A DNA stretch of 6,937 nt from NCBI GenBank assembly GCA_015521385.1, contig WAOH01000219.1:1-6937 (forward strand), in the 5' to 3' direction. Each line of letters opens with the position of its first letter. The first letter of the stretch is position 1. Position numbers and translations under genes: made by a program. Of this stretch, positions 1 to 5,578 are shown one piece after another. Origin of the DNA: Thermoproteota archaeon. Its GTDB lineage: Archaea; Korarchaeota; Korarchaeia; Korarchaeales; Korarchaeaceae. The notes beneath the pieces were generated by a model, which had not been told where the DNA came from, did not search any database, and worked only from the letters and a program-made list of their open reading frames with translations.

Positions 1-25
1 CTGAGATCGGGCGGGTGGGGTGAGG

Positions 26-724
26 TCACCCTCCCAGATGGGCCCTCCTCCCTCCGACCACCACATCACACCCTCCTCTCTTCACCGACACTATGGCCAG
101 CTCGTTCTTGCCGAGCTCCCTAAGGGAGATGGATAGCGTCCCGCACGAGAGCTTGGCCGTGCCTGTCCAGTTCAGGGCGTAGACCCCATCCATCAACTGG
201 ACGTACTTGAGGCCCTCGACGGGCTGCTTCCAGCTGGCGAAGATGCCCTTGGTGTATATCACTTGGGGAGGGACCAGCCTGTGCTCGGAGCAGCCGGGGA
301 TCTCAACGGATTCGTTGGCCACCGAGACCGCGGCACCCTCCGGCACCCTGAGGAGCAGGACGGGCGTGTGGACGTACATGTCCATAAGCCTCTTGAAGAA
401 GGTCACGTTCTTCTCGAGGATTACCTCACTTCCCTCCGTTATCTTAACGGGGATCTCCTTCCTGATCTCCACATCCGCGGGGAAGAAGACCCAGTACCTC
501 AGGAGGGCGTAGCACTCACCGTCGCACGATATTAGAGCGGCCTCGACGGAGGCGCTCCTGCTCCCGGAGCTGCACCACCTAGTCAGCAGCTCCTCCGCTG
601 GAGGCCAGGCCACGGGAAGCTCCTCCACGTCGGCTTTCTCGGGTCCGCCCACCGAGGAATAGGTCAGGGCGATCAGCAGGAGGGCCGCCACTACCACTAG
701 AACTATCGCGACTGTCCTTATCAT
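26..724 (-). CDS. Signal-anchored extracytoplasmic protein, function unknown
   Basis: I do not recognise the family. Read from the ATG at 724 it is 232 residues. An N-terminal hydrophobic segment (about residues 3-21) preceded by a single Arg suggests a signal anchor or uncleaved signal peptide, with the rest outside the cell. The outer part has six cysteines (51, 67, 71, 145, 194, 219), an even number that would allow disulfides, and three N-glycosylation sequons (NVT 106, NES 137, NWT 185). It is beta-rich in appearance, with many alternating hydrophobic residues. The frame stays open upstream to 856, but that extension would overlap the start of the divergent trpS gene and is poor in protein-like features. 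I chose 724 because the anchor begins right there and a TATA-like box (754-761) sits about 30 bases upstream, fitting a leaderless or short-leader mRNA. An ATG at 751 is the alternative. Surface-layer-associated or transport-accessory roles are possible but are only inference. Confidence 0.72.
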   Translation of the reverse strand: MIRTVAIVLVVVAALLLIALTYSSVGGPEKADVEELPVAWPPAEELLTRWCSSGSRSASVEAALISCDGECYALLRYWVFFPADVEIRKEIPVKITEGSEVILEKNVTFFKRLMDMYVHTPVLLLRVPEGAAVSVANESVEIPGCSEHRLVPPQVIYTKGIFASWKQPVEGLKYVQLMDGVYALNWTGTAKLSCGTLSISLRELGKNELAIVSVKRGGCDVVVGGRRAHLGG

Positions 725-753
725 GAAACGACCGTGAGGTGCCTCCCACATCA

Positions 754-761
754 GATAAAAG
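754..761 (-). promoter_or_regulatory. TATA-like box for the 26-724 gene
   Basis: On the minus strand this reads CTTTTATC, a good archaeal TATA-box match. It is centred about 33 bases before the ATG at 724, so transcription would begin a few bases before, or at, that codon. This supports 724 rather than 751 or 856 as the translation start. No transcript data are available. Confidence 0.45.
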
Positions 762-778
762 GCTGGCGCCTCGTCAAC

Positions 779-786
779 CTTAAATT
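779..786 (+). promoter_or_regulatory. TATA-like box for trpS
   Basis: CTTAAATT on the plus strand is a weak to moderate TATA-like match. A start about 25 bases downstream would fall near 808 and give a leader of roughly 45 bases before the ATG at 855. That leader would contain the 820-846 hairpin. The box lies back to back with the TATA-like box of the divergent gene. Confidence 0.35.
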
Positions 787-819
787 GGTCCTCCAGGACG
801 ATGGCCCTATGACAGGTGA

Positions 820-846
820 CCTCCTTTGGCCCTGATTTGAAGGAGG
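820..846 (+). promoter_or_regulatory. trpS leader hairpin covering the Shine-Dalgarno sequence
   Basis: CCTCCTT at 820-826 is a perfect reverse complement of AAGGAGG at 840-846, leaving a 13-base loop. Two G-U pairs could extend the stem inward. AAGGAGG is the ribosome binding site of the ATG at 855 (eight bases from its last G to the A of ATG). When folded, the stem would hide the whole Shine-Dalgarno core. Seven perfect pairs using exactly this motif suggest translational control, temperature-sensitive opening, or simply purine-rich coincidence. The pairing is seen directly; regulation is inference. Confidence 0.4.
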
Positions 847-854
847 GTAATCGC

Positions 855-2024
855 ATGTCCTCACCGCAGGAGTTCAGAGTGACGCCTTGGGAAGTCGAGG
901 GGTTAGTGGACTACGACCGCCTGATAAAGGAGTTCGGCACCAAGCCCCTGACCGAGGACCTCATCGAGAAGACGAGGGAGCTGACCAGAAGCGAGCTGCC
1001 GCTATTCCTCAGGAGGAGGTTCTTCTTCTCCCACAGGGACTACGACCTGGTGCTGAGGGACTACGAGGAGGGTAGAGGCTTCTTCCTCTACACCGGGAGG
1101 GGTCCCTCGGGCCCGATGCACATAGGCCACATAATCCCCTTCTACATGACGAGGTGGTTCCAGGAGAAGTTCAACGTGAACCTCTACATACAGGTGACGG
1201 ACGACGAGAAGTTCGTGTTCAAGCCGGAGCTGAGCTTCGAGGACACGAAGAGGTGGGCCTACGAAAACATCCTGGACATAGCAGCGGTGGGCTTCGACCC
1301 AGATAGGACCTTCATCTTCCAGGACAGCGAGTACACGAAGATATACGAGATGGCCGTCCCCATCTCCAAGAAGATAACCTTCTCCACCGCCAAGGCCGTC
1401 TTCGGGTTCACCGAGAGCAGCAAGATAGGTATGATCTTCTTCCCCGCAATCCAGGCTGCCCCGACCTTCTTCGAGAGGAGGAGGTGCCTGATTCCCGCTG
1501 CCATCGACCAGGACCCATACTGGAGGATCCAGAGGGACGTGGCCGAGAGCCTCGGCTACTACAAGACTGCGGCGATACACGGGAAGTTCTTCCCACCCCT
1601 CACCGGGCTCTCGGGCAAGATGAGCGCCAGCATGCCCGAGACGGCCATCTACCTGACGGACGATCCCGAGACCGTGAGGAAGAAGATATGGAAGTTCGCT
1701 CTAACTGGGGGGCAGGCCACGGTTCAGGAGCAGAGGGAGAAGGGGGGCAACCCGGACAAGTGCGTGGTCTTCAAGTGGTTGGAGATGTTCTTCGAGCCCG
1801 ATGACGAGAAGCTGCTGCAGAGGTACGAGGACTGCAAGTCCGGCAAGCTCCTGTGTGGGGAGTGCAAGAACTACCTCATAGAGAAGGTGCAGAGCTTCCT
1901 GAAGGAGCATCAGGAGAGGAGGAAGAGGGCTGAGCCGCTAGTGAGGCAGTTCAAGTACACGGGGAAGCTGGCCAGGGAGATGTGGGATCGCTCCATACCC
2001 GAGGAGCTGAAATCGCAGGTTTGA
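855..2024 (+). CDS. trpS: Tryptophanyl-tRNA synthetase, archaeal/eukaryotic type (EC 6.1.1.2)
   Basis: This class I aminoacyl-tRNA synthetase joins tryptophan to tRNA-Trp in the cytoplasm using ATP. The protein is 389 residues, within the usual range for archaeal TrpRS. The HIGH motif is visible as GPSGPMHIGH (83-92) and the second signature as KMSAS (255-259), the eukaryotic/archaeal form. IDQDPYWRIQRD (217-228) and GKLLCGECK (330-338) are also typical of archaeal TrpRS, and the former helps separate it from TyrRS. The C-terminal anticodon-binding half contains a charged helical stretch (about 340-376). A GTG at 816 would give 402 residues, but AAGGAGGG at 840-847 places the start firmly at ATG 855. 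The gene stands alone, divergent from the anchored protein on its left and convergent with the permease fossil on its right. No terminator is obvious after the TGA. The only odd point is the leader hairpin over the ribosome binding site. Confidence 0.97.
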   Translation: MSSPQEFRVTPWEVEGLVDYDRLIKEFGTKPLTEDLIEKTRELTRSELPLFLRRRFFFSHRDYDLVLRDYEEGRGFFLYTGRGPSGPMHIGHIIPFYMTRWFQEKFNVNLYIQVTDDEKFVFKPELSFEDTKRWAYENILDIAAVGFDPDRTFIFQDSEYTKIYEMAVPISKKITFSTAKAVFGFTESSKIGMIFFPAIQAAPTFFERRRCLIPAAIDQDPYWRIQRDVAESLGYYKTAAIHGKFFPPLTGLSGKMSASMPETAIYLTDDPETVRKKIWKFALTGGQATVQEQREKGGNPDKCVVFKWLEMFFEPDDEKLLQRYEDCKSGKLLCGECKNYLIEKVQSFLKEHQERRKRAEPLVRQFKYTGKLAREMWDRSIPEELKSQV

Positions 2025-2053
2025 ACGCTTGATTCCGCCGTAATTCACCCTTT

Positions 2054-2440
2054 GGTGCGCTCGGCGTGGATGAGACCTACCGGTGATCTCCAACAGAATG
2101 TAGGCGCGCCGTCACGATGACCCAGCTCGATCGATACAGGAGCTGCTCACAGTTCGGGCACCGCAATTCCGCGTGAATACCCCACGGTGAGAAGACGGTG
2201 AACAGTCCTGCCAGGAATGGCCTAAAGAGCACACATGAGAGATACTTTCGGGTCACAATGCTCTCTGACTCCTACCGACCTTCGTGGGATTCTAGTCTGT
2301 ACCATCGGATTGAACTACTGACTCTGATGGTACGGTTGATGGGTAGGGGAATCGGGAGAGTCGGGGTCAGGGATCACCACCTATACTGCCAGAGGGTGTG
2401 GGGCGCGCCAGTGAAGTAGAAACATGCAGTTGGGGCCTAG
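2054..2440 (-). pseudogene. Decayed C-terminal domain of an FtsX/MacB-like ABC permease
   Basis: This stretch has no usable long frame but is collinear with the permease gene at 6351-6937. The 24 bases at 2068-2091 match 6367-6390 with three mismatches. GCGTGAAT recurs at 2171 and 6472, almost exactly the same distance inward. Further matches in order are CTGNCAGGA (2208/6515), CGACCT (2276/6600), TGAACT (2311/6635), GTGAAG (2411/6772) and ACATGCAG (2422/6793). The remnant is about 70 bases shorter through many small deletions. Translated near its end it gives LLEITGRSHP against MLEMAGRSHP in the intact gene, before a frameshift relative to the upstream GIHA match. It corresponds to the three-helix FtsX domain. 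Homology beyond 2440 is uncertain. It lies directly downstream of the intact permease on the same strand, so it was probably a tandem partner. Confidence 0.8.
2297..2335. repeat. Inverted repeat / hairpin inside the permease fossil
   Basis: GTACCATC at 2299-2306 is the perfect reverse complement of GATGGTAC at 2326-2333. Allowing two G-U pairs the stem grows to 13 bp (2297-2309 with 2323-2335) around a 13-base loop. The left arm derives from permease sequence (CCATC is shared with the intact copy at 6626-6630), while the right arm does not match that copy. It could act as a terminator-like or processing hairpin downstream of trpS, or be accidental. Confidence 0.35.
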
Positions 2441-2607
2441 ACGAAGTAGATCTTAGGAGATAGACCATCTGCTAGCTCTGAAGGAGCCCTGAATGGACGA
2501 TGTAATCCTCCCTCCACCGTTTTCCCTGCCCTGACATGCCTGAAGGGGTCTCCCCCTCCGCTTCGCAGTCTGACCTCTAGAAATCCCCCTAGTCGAGCAT
2601 TACGGTG
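2441..2607. other. Intergenic stretch, probably more eroded permease sequence
   Basis: No open frame, RNA gene or promoter that I can support. It sits between the recognisable fossil and the stop codon of the intact permease. If the fossil was once a full gene on the minus strand, this is where its extracytoplasmic domain would have been, but I could not trace convincing matches to 6801-6937. Four short C-runs and no T-tract are visible. Confidence 0.4.
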
Positions 2608-4002
2608 CTACGAGAGGACCTTGTGCACGGCGTATCTCCCAATCGCTACTAGGTAGGTTAGCGAGCTGGCGAGGGTGGCTATTACCGTGAGGGCCAGAAA
2701 TGCTACGGTAAGGGAGGGATCCACGGACCTGACCATCAGAGGCAGGAGCATTCTCTCCGATATTTCAAGAGCTATCAGGCTAGATAGACGCTCTCCGATA
2801 ATTATCCCTTGGATTAATCCCAAAATCGTCACGGAGACCCATCCCAAGGAGATTCTCTCGATGGACATCTTCCAGTCCAGGCCCATAATCGATAAGAGGG
2901 CGAGTTCGAACTTCAGGCCTCGGATGAGGACGAGGGATAAGAGGGGAAGGATTATCGCGTTCATCATTACTCCCAAGATCCAGAGGGAGCTTGAGACCCT
3001 CTCTGCCCTGCTCCTGAGCTCGGAGACCCCCCTCCATAGCAGAGTCGCGGGGACTAGGTAGAGCTTGTTCCTCCTCACCAGTTCCATGCTGTTTACCTTT
3101 GCTAGGGCCCTACTTACGTTCCCCGGATCACCTATGGCCAAGAGGTTCAGGGAAGTCAGCCGGTCCGTATCCCCGATGAGCGATCTCAAACCCCTCTCGG
3201 TTACCATCATCGTCGTGTTCACCGACAGGGAGCCCAAGAGGTGAAGAAAAGAATCCTCTCCAATGACACCGACTAGTTTACAAGATCTCCTCATCTCCCT
3301 CCTTCTAATCCCGTCCGTGTCGTGGGAGTAAATGATCATCCTCAGGGGGATCTCTGCTCCTAGTTCAAATCCCATTTCCCTTAAGATGGAGTACACCGAC
3401 TTGGAAACAGCGCACTCCACCTCGCCTCCTGGATACTTCCCCCTGATGATGGCCGGAAGGAACTCCTTGGGGAGGTCTTGCGGAATCCCCACCAGGTCCA
3501 CTACTATCTGAAGGCCGAGTTCAGCCTCTCTTTTCACTACACTTTCGATTACACTTTCATTATATCCCCTGATGGCGAGTTCCTTCCTAATTCGCTCTAT
3601 TCTTTCCTCTACCACCTCCTTAAGGTGGGGCGGCAGCTCATCGAGGGGGCGGTATATAGAAACACCGATCATGGAGAGGCGATATTCATACACTTCGAAG
3701 CCATTGGATCTAAGTATGTTAGCGACCTCCTCCATGATATGATTGCGCCATTCCAGATATTCCAATATTGATATCTCTCCTTTTCGAAGAGATTCATCCA
3801 TTTCCGTGTTCCCGCTCCTCGTTATTATCACAGTTCCTCTGTAAACAGCGTAGAATCTTTCACTAGACGCTTCGAGAACGTGGGATAGGGAGATTGATGT
3901 GTAAGATAGTGTTCCTATTAAAGTTACTAAAAGAAAAAATATTAAGAGATTCCTCGCGCTAATCTTGAAGATGATCTTAGTTCCAGGTACCGCATACCTC
4001 AT
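2608..4002 (-). CDS. FtsX/MacB-like ABC transporter permease
   Basis: This is an integral membrane protein of 464 residues with the MacB/FtsX topology: one N-terminal helix (about 18-38), a large extracytoplasmic domain (about 40-335), then three helices (about 337-361, 385-408, 428-454). In the family the permease dimer works with a separate ATPase and transmits force to extracytoplasmic partners for export, lipoprotein release or cell-wall enzyme control. The outer domain has a charged, possibly coiled-coil stretch (about 125-165) and a turn like that in other members, RGKYPGGEVECAVSKS (187-202). The C-terminal half aligns with the partial permease at 6351-6937, including a shared pattern around RRNKLYLVP (310-318) and the cytoplasmic loop IMGLDWKMSI (372-381). 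I chose ATG 4002 because it overlaps the upstream stop as ATGA; a GTG at 4011 is possible. No ATPase is in the window, so the substrate is unknown. The N-terminal third is markedly AT-rich. Confidence 0.88.
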   Translation of the reverse strand: MRYAVPGTKIIFKISARNLLIFFLLVTLIGTLSYTSISLSHVLEASSERFYAVYRGTVIITRSGNTEMDESLRKGEISILEYLEWRNHIMEEVANILRSNGFEVYEYRLSMIGVSIYRPLDELPPHLKEVVEERIERIRKELAIRGYNESVIESVVKREAELGLQIVVDLVGIPQDLPKEFLPAIIRGKYPGGEVECAVSKSVYSILREMGFELGAEIPLRMIIYSHDTDGIRRREMRRSCKLVGVIGEDSFLHLLGSLSVNTTMMVTERGLRSLIGDTDRLTSLNLLAIGDPGNVSRALAKVNSMELVRRNKLYLVPATLLWRGVSELRSRAERVSSSLWILGVMMNAIILPLLSLVLIRGLKFELALLSIMGLDWKMSIERISLGWVSVTILGLIQGIIIGERLSSLIALEISERMLLPLMVRSVDPSLTVAFLALTVIATLASSLTYLVAIGRYAVHKVLS

Positions 4003-4346
4003 AGTACACACTCTATCCCGTAGAAGAGATCATTGTTCTTCAGATGCACTATGAGGTAGGGATCTCCGAATTGGGACCACAGCTTGTGCGATACTTGGGG
4101 GAAAGCAAACAACTCGTGGGCGTAGGCGTTTAGAGGGTGTCCCAAAACCATCTTTATCTGTATCTTGTGCTTTAAGGGGTTCGCGTATACATGGTAAAAG
4201 CCGTAACAGCCATGCATAGTCTCTGGCTCTATGTTCGGGGGAGCTACCTCTCTTATCGCGGAAATTAATGGTATTAGCAACAGTACTAAGGAACGTAGAA
4301 CAATTACCCCTTTTAGTATATCTACCACCTTCGCGTATAGTTCCAC
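3999..4346 (-). CDS. Small signal-anchored protein coupled to the permease
   Basis: I do not recognise this 115-residue protein. It starts with a hydrophobic segment (about 12-31) followed by a Pro-rich linker (APPNIEPE, 35-42) and a compact aromatic-rich domain of about 75 residues, likely outside the membrane. Two cysteines (47, 113) could pair. Its TGA (4001-3999) overlaps the ATG of the permease gene as ATGA, a strong sign of a genuine operon and translational coupling. The first start in frame is GTG 4346; a TAA lies four codons before it. A second GTG at 4328 would still keep the hydrophobic segment. Each of these starts has a TATA-like box about 30 bases upstream (4373-4380 and 4355-4362). 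By context it may be an extracytoplasmic accessory subunit of the permease complex; that is inference. Its base composition is AT-rich, as in the 5' part of the permease. Confidence 0.68.
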   Translation of the reverse strand: MELYAKVVDILKGVIVLRSLVLLLIPLISAIREVAPPNIEPETMHGCYGFYHVYANPLKHKIQIKMVLGHPLNAYAHELFAFPQVSHKLWSQFGDPYLIVHLKNNDLFYGIECVL

Positions 4347-4354
4347 TAATATTT

Positions 4355-4380
4355 TTTATAAATGCTACGCTCTTTATAAC
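4355..4380 (-). promoter_or_regulatory. Tandem TATA-like boxes of the permease operon
   Basis: Minus-strand GTTATAAA (4373-4380) and TTTATAAA (4355-4362) lie 18 bases apart, the same distance as the two candidate GTG starts at 4346 and 4328. Each box is about 30 bases before one start, as expected for leaderless archaeal transcripts. The second box is a perfect palindrome and could in principle also serve the plus strand. Which one is used cannot be told from sequence. Confidence 0.5.
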
Positions 4381-4449
4381 TTATTGTTACTCACGGCCAT
4401 TTCATTCTCAATTTTACTGGGAAGCCCAAGCCGGACTTAGCGGATTGAA

Positions 4450-4457
4450 TATTAATA
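4450..4457 (+). promoter_or_regulatory. TATA-like box facing the 4482 ORF
   Basis: TATTAATA within an AT-rich run, centred about 28 bases before the ATG at 4482. The spacing fits a leaderless archaeal promoter. It also lies about 70 bases from the leftward promoter of the permease operon, so the region would be divergent. The AT-richness of the surroundings makes chance matches likely. Confidence 0.3.
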
Positions 4458-4481
4458 ATATGCTGGCTGACTGGACGATAT

Positions 4482-4658
4482 ATGGCGAGAATGATTCTTG
4501 AGTACCTATCAATAACAGGTCTAAGGTCTAAGGCAGAGGATTCGATTCTTCAAATGTCTAGATCGGGTGATTTCCCCCTCGAAGCATCATGCGAAGAACC
4601 TAGTGAGAAATATTATCTCCTCGATCATTCATACCGGACCGGAGATCCGGGTTCATGA
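4482..4658 (+). CDS. Possible small leaderless ORF, 58 residues, unknown
   Basis: ATG 4482 to TGA 4658 encodes MARMILEYLS...GDPGS, with an alternative ATG at 4491. It begins with a short amphipathic helix-like region and is rich in Ser and Glu. No family is recognised. The support is the position of the ATG relative to the TATA-like box at 4450-4457 and the divergent orientation from the permease operon, the usual place for a small regulator or the eroded start of a former gene. Against it: short length, no Shine-Dalgarno sequence, no recognised domain. It could be a gene fragment rather than a functional CDS. Confidence 0.22.
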   Translation: MARMILEYLSITGLRSKAEDSILQMSRSGDFPLEASCEEPSEKYYLLDHSYRTGDPGS

Positions 4659-4671
4659 CCGCCGATCGGCG
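4639..4671. repeat. Two 12-base inverted repeats, 21 bases centre to centre
   Basis: CCGGAGATCCGG (4639-4650) has five-base arms around two central bases, and CGCCGATCGGCG (4660-4671) is a perfect 12-base palindrome. Their centres are 21 bases apart, close to two helical turns, the arrangement expected of a paired dimer-binding operator. They are about 170 bases from the nearest proposed promoter, which weakens an operator role. Confidence 0.25.
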
Positions 4672-4824
4672 CGAGATGTTTCGAGTTCCTTCCAGAGCCC
4701 CCAGAAGGGGTCTCATAGGGGTGCAGGGACAATAAGTCCTTTCCCTTTGCTAAGGAAAGTAGGGTTAGTTTGACTTCATCATCCCACAACCAAGTTTTGG
4801 ACGGGTCCCGGCCAACGATCTTCC

Positions 4825-4841
4825 CACGCGAAGCGCGCGTG
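4825..4841. repeat. Small GC hairpin
   Basis: CACGCG (4825-4830) pairs perfectly with CGCGTG (4836-4841) around the five-base loop AAGCG. It lies in the GC-rich block and could be one element of a larger structured RNA with the 4955-5028 stem; alone it proves little. Confidence 0.3.
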
Positions 4842-4954
4842 AGCGGTACTCTCTCCCTCCTAGATCTTCAGCTAGCGTGAACGAGGTGATCGCAGGCGGC
4901 GGGCGCTGGAACTCGCGAAAGTCTTGCGGAGGTGATCCATCTCCTGTGCATAGG

Positions 4955-5028
4955 GGCCGGGGGGGATCTACTGGCTCTGAACCCACTCCCTCACCGAGAA
5001 ACGGCTGGCGCCTCAACGCCCCCCGGCC
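4955..5028. other. 10-bp all-G/C stem in a GC-rich block; possible structured RNA
   Basis: GGCCGGGGGG (4955-4964) is perfectly complementary to CCCCCCGGCC (5019-5028), enclosing 54 bases. A smaller hairpin, GGAGGT with ATCTCC (4929-4945), lies just to the left. On the minus strand a TATA-like element (5050-5057) would start transcription near the edge of this stem, so a leftward non-coding RNA beginning with the stem is conceivable. No known RNA family was matched. The feature may also be a chance product of G- and C-runs. Confidence 0.25.
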
Positions 5029-5049
5029 AACCGGTTTAGCTCCCTATCA

Positions 5050-5057
5050 ACTTTTAA
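5050..5057. promoter_or_regulatory. Near-palindromic TATA-like element
   Basis: CTTTTAAG on the plus strand reads CTTAAAAG on the minus strand, so it could work either way. Leftward it points into the GC-rich block (start near 5025-5030). Rightward it points at 5075-5085, where no start codon fits. It is isolated and therefore tentative. Confidence 0.25.
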
Positions 5058-5260
5058 GCGCATCCACATGCCGGTTCGGTTGGGAGTCCTAACATCTTCC
5101 CTTGGAAAAACGGACTCTGGACAGCACCGGCTACTGCCCTTTCAGATAAATCACGTGTCTCGATCGAGTGAAGATGAGGATTCTGAGCTGATCAGGGCCA
5201 CAGCACGTTCTAGAGGGCCGGGACATGATCGTATGGAGGGTCGCTACGACACCCGCACCC

Positions 5261-5521
5261 TCAGCCCATCAGGTCAAAGATCAGGTAGGAGAAGAGCAGG
5301 AACACCAGGAACGCTCTGAGGAGCTCATCACCCCTCTCCTCATAATCTATCGCGAAGATGTGGAGGAGCCACGACGCCGAGCCTATAGCTATCAGGAGGA
5401 AGCTGAGGATATTTCCCAGTGGAACCCAAGGGAAGAGGTCGGGACGCTCCCATGCCAACCTGCCCACAGCCACCCCTACGGGCACCAGAAAGGAGCCCAC
5501 GAAGGGAAGCCACCTCCGCAC
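5261..5521 (-). CDS. Small three-helix membrane protein, unknown
   Basis: The 86-residue translation from GTG 5521 is almost entirely membrane helix: about 4-24, 32-57 and 66-84, with short polar links ERPD (25-28) and DYEERGDE (59-66). The charge pattern (Arg at 2, 3; acidic loop before helix 3) suggests a defined topology. I do not recognise a family. The start is supported by a G-rich stretch (5527-5532) a few bases before the GTG and by a TATA-like element about 30 bases upstream, shared with the divergent HAD gene. The plus-strand frame over the same DNA is open for about 116 codons ahead of the HAD gene, but its Arg/Pro/His-rich translation is not protein-like, while this strand gives clean hydrophobic helices. 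It may be a small subunit or orphan membrane protein. Confidence 0.65.
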   Translation of the reverse strand: MRRWLPFVGSFLVPVGVAVGRLAWERPDLFPWVPLGNILSFLLIAIGSASWLLHIFAIDYEERGDELLRAFLVFLLFSYLIFDLMG

Positions 5522-5548
5522 CCTATCCCCCCGAATAGTGGTGATACC

Positions 5549-5556
5549 GTAATAAG
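5549..5556. promoter_or_regulatory. Shared TATA-like element between membrane protein and HAD genes
   Basis: Plus-strand GTAATAAG, minus-strand CTTATTAC. Its centre is about 26 bases before the HAD ATG at 5579 and about 31 bases before the GTG at 5521 on the other strand. Both distances fit leaderless or short-leader archaeal mRNAs, so one AT element may serve both directions. Confidence 0.35.
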
Positions 5557-5578
5557 GATCTCAGTATTGGGGATGGAG

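Larger units (their letters stand above)
4659..5260. other. About 600 bases without a confident gene
   Basis: The frames here are short or have low-complexity Arg/Pro/Gly-rich translations typical of non-coding DNA. GC content changes within it: by hand count 4741-4800 is near 42 percent, 4801-5040 about 60-68 percent, and 5041-5160 near 50 percent. The GC-rich centre contains several hairpins (listed separately). I searched by eye for tRNA T-arms, the SRP helix 8 motif, RNase P conserved segments and C/D boxes and found none convincing. Eroded genes or an unrecognised RNA remain possible. Confidence 0.5.

Noticed and set aside
816..854. GTG start giving a 402-residue TrpRS
   Set aside because: The strong AAGGAGGG site is positioned for ATG 855, and the extra 13 codons would include that site.
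2077..2256. A 59-codon minus-strand frame from GTG 2256 with a CPNC motif resembling half a zinc ribbon
   Set aside because: The DNA is explained as permease remnant: the frame carries the permease GIHA match and then runs out of phase. Only one CxxC pair is present.
2103..2409. GGCGCGCC palindrome occurring twice, 299 bases apart
   Set aside because: Eight-base GC palindromes are common at this base composition, and the flanking sequences are unrelated.
2198..2419. A 73-codon plus-strand frame
   Set aside because: It lies antisense to the permease fossil, has no ribosome site or promoter, and its translation has no recognisable domain.
4534..4690. Sequences resembling a tRNA T-loop (ATTCGATTC near 4538, TTTCGAGTTCC near 4680)
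   Set aside because: The G53-C61 pair context is wrong and no acceptor or anticodon arms can be folded around them.
4774..4784. Minus-strand ATGATGA resembling a C box of a C/D RNA
   Set aside because: No CTGA D box occurs at a suitable distance downstream on that strand.
4948..4978. Short similarity (TGCATAG and CTGGCTCT) to the small anchored gene near 4213-4233
   Set aside because: The two words are differently spaced and the flanks do not align, so a second fossil is not supported.
4765..5016. An 83-codon minus-strand frame in the GC-rich block
   Set aside because: The Pro/Arg/Gly-rich translation without domain, helix or signal is typical of a chance frame in GC-rich DNA.
4955..5028. 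Possible SRP RNA, because GGCCGGGGGG on the minus strand resembles archaeal 7S RNA 5' ends
   Set aside because: The helix 8 GGAAG/AGCAGC signature and the UGUAA element are absent, and the complementary strand is only 54 bases away instead of about 300.
5225..5578. N-terminal extension of the HAD frame by about 118 codons
   Set aside because: The translation is Arg/Pro/His-rich and low in hydrophobic pattern, and the opposite strand encodes a clean three-helix membrane protein. HAD motif I normally lies near the N-terminus.
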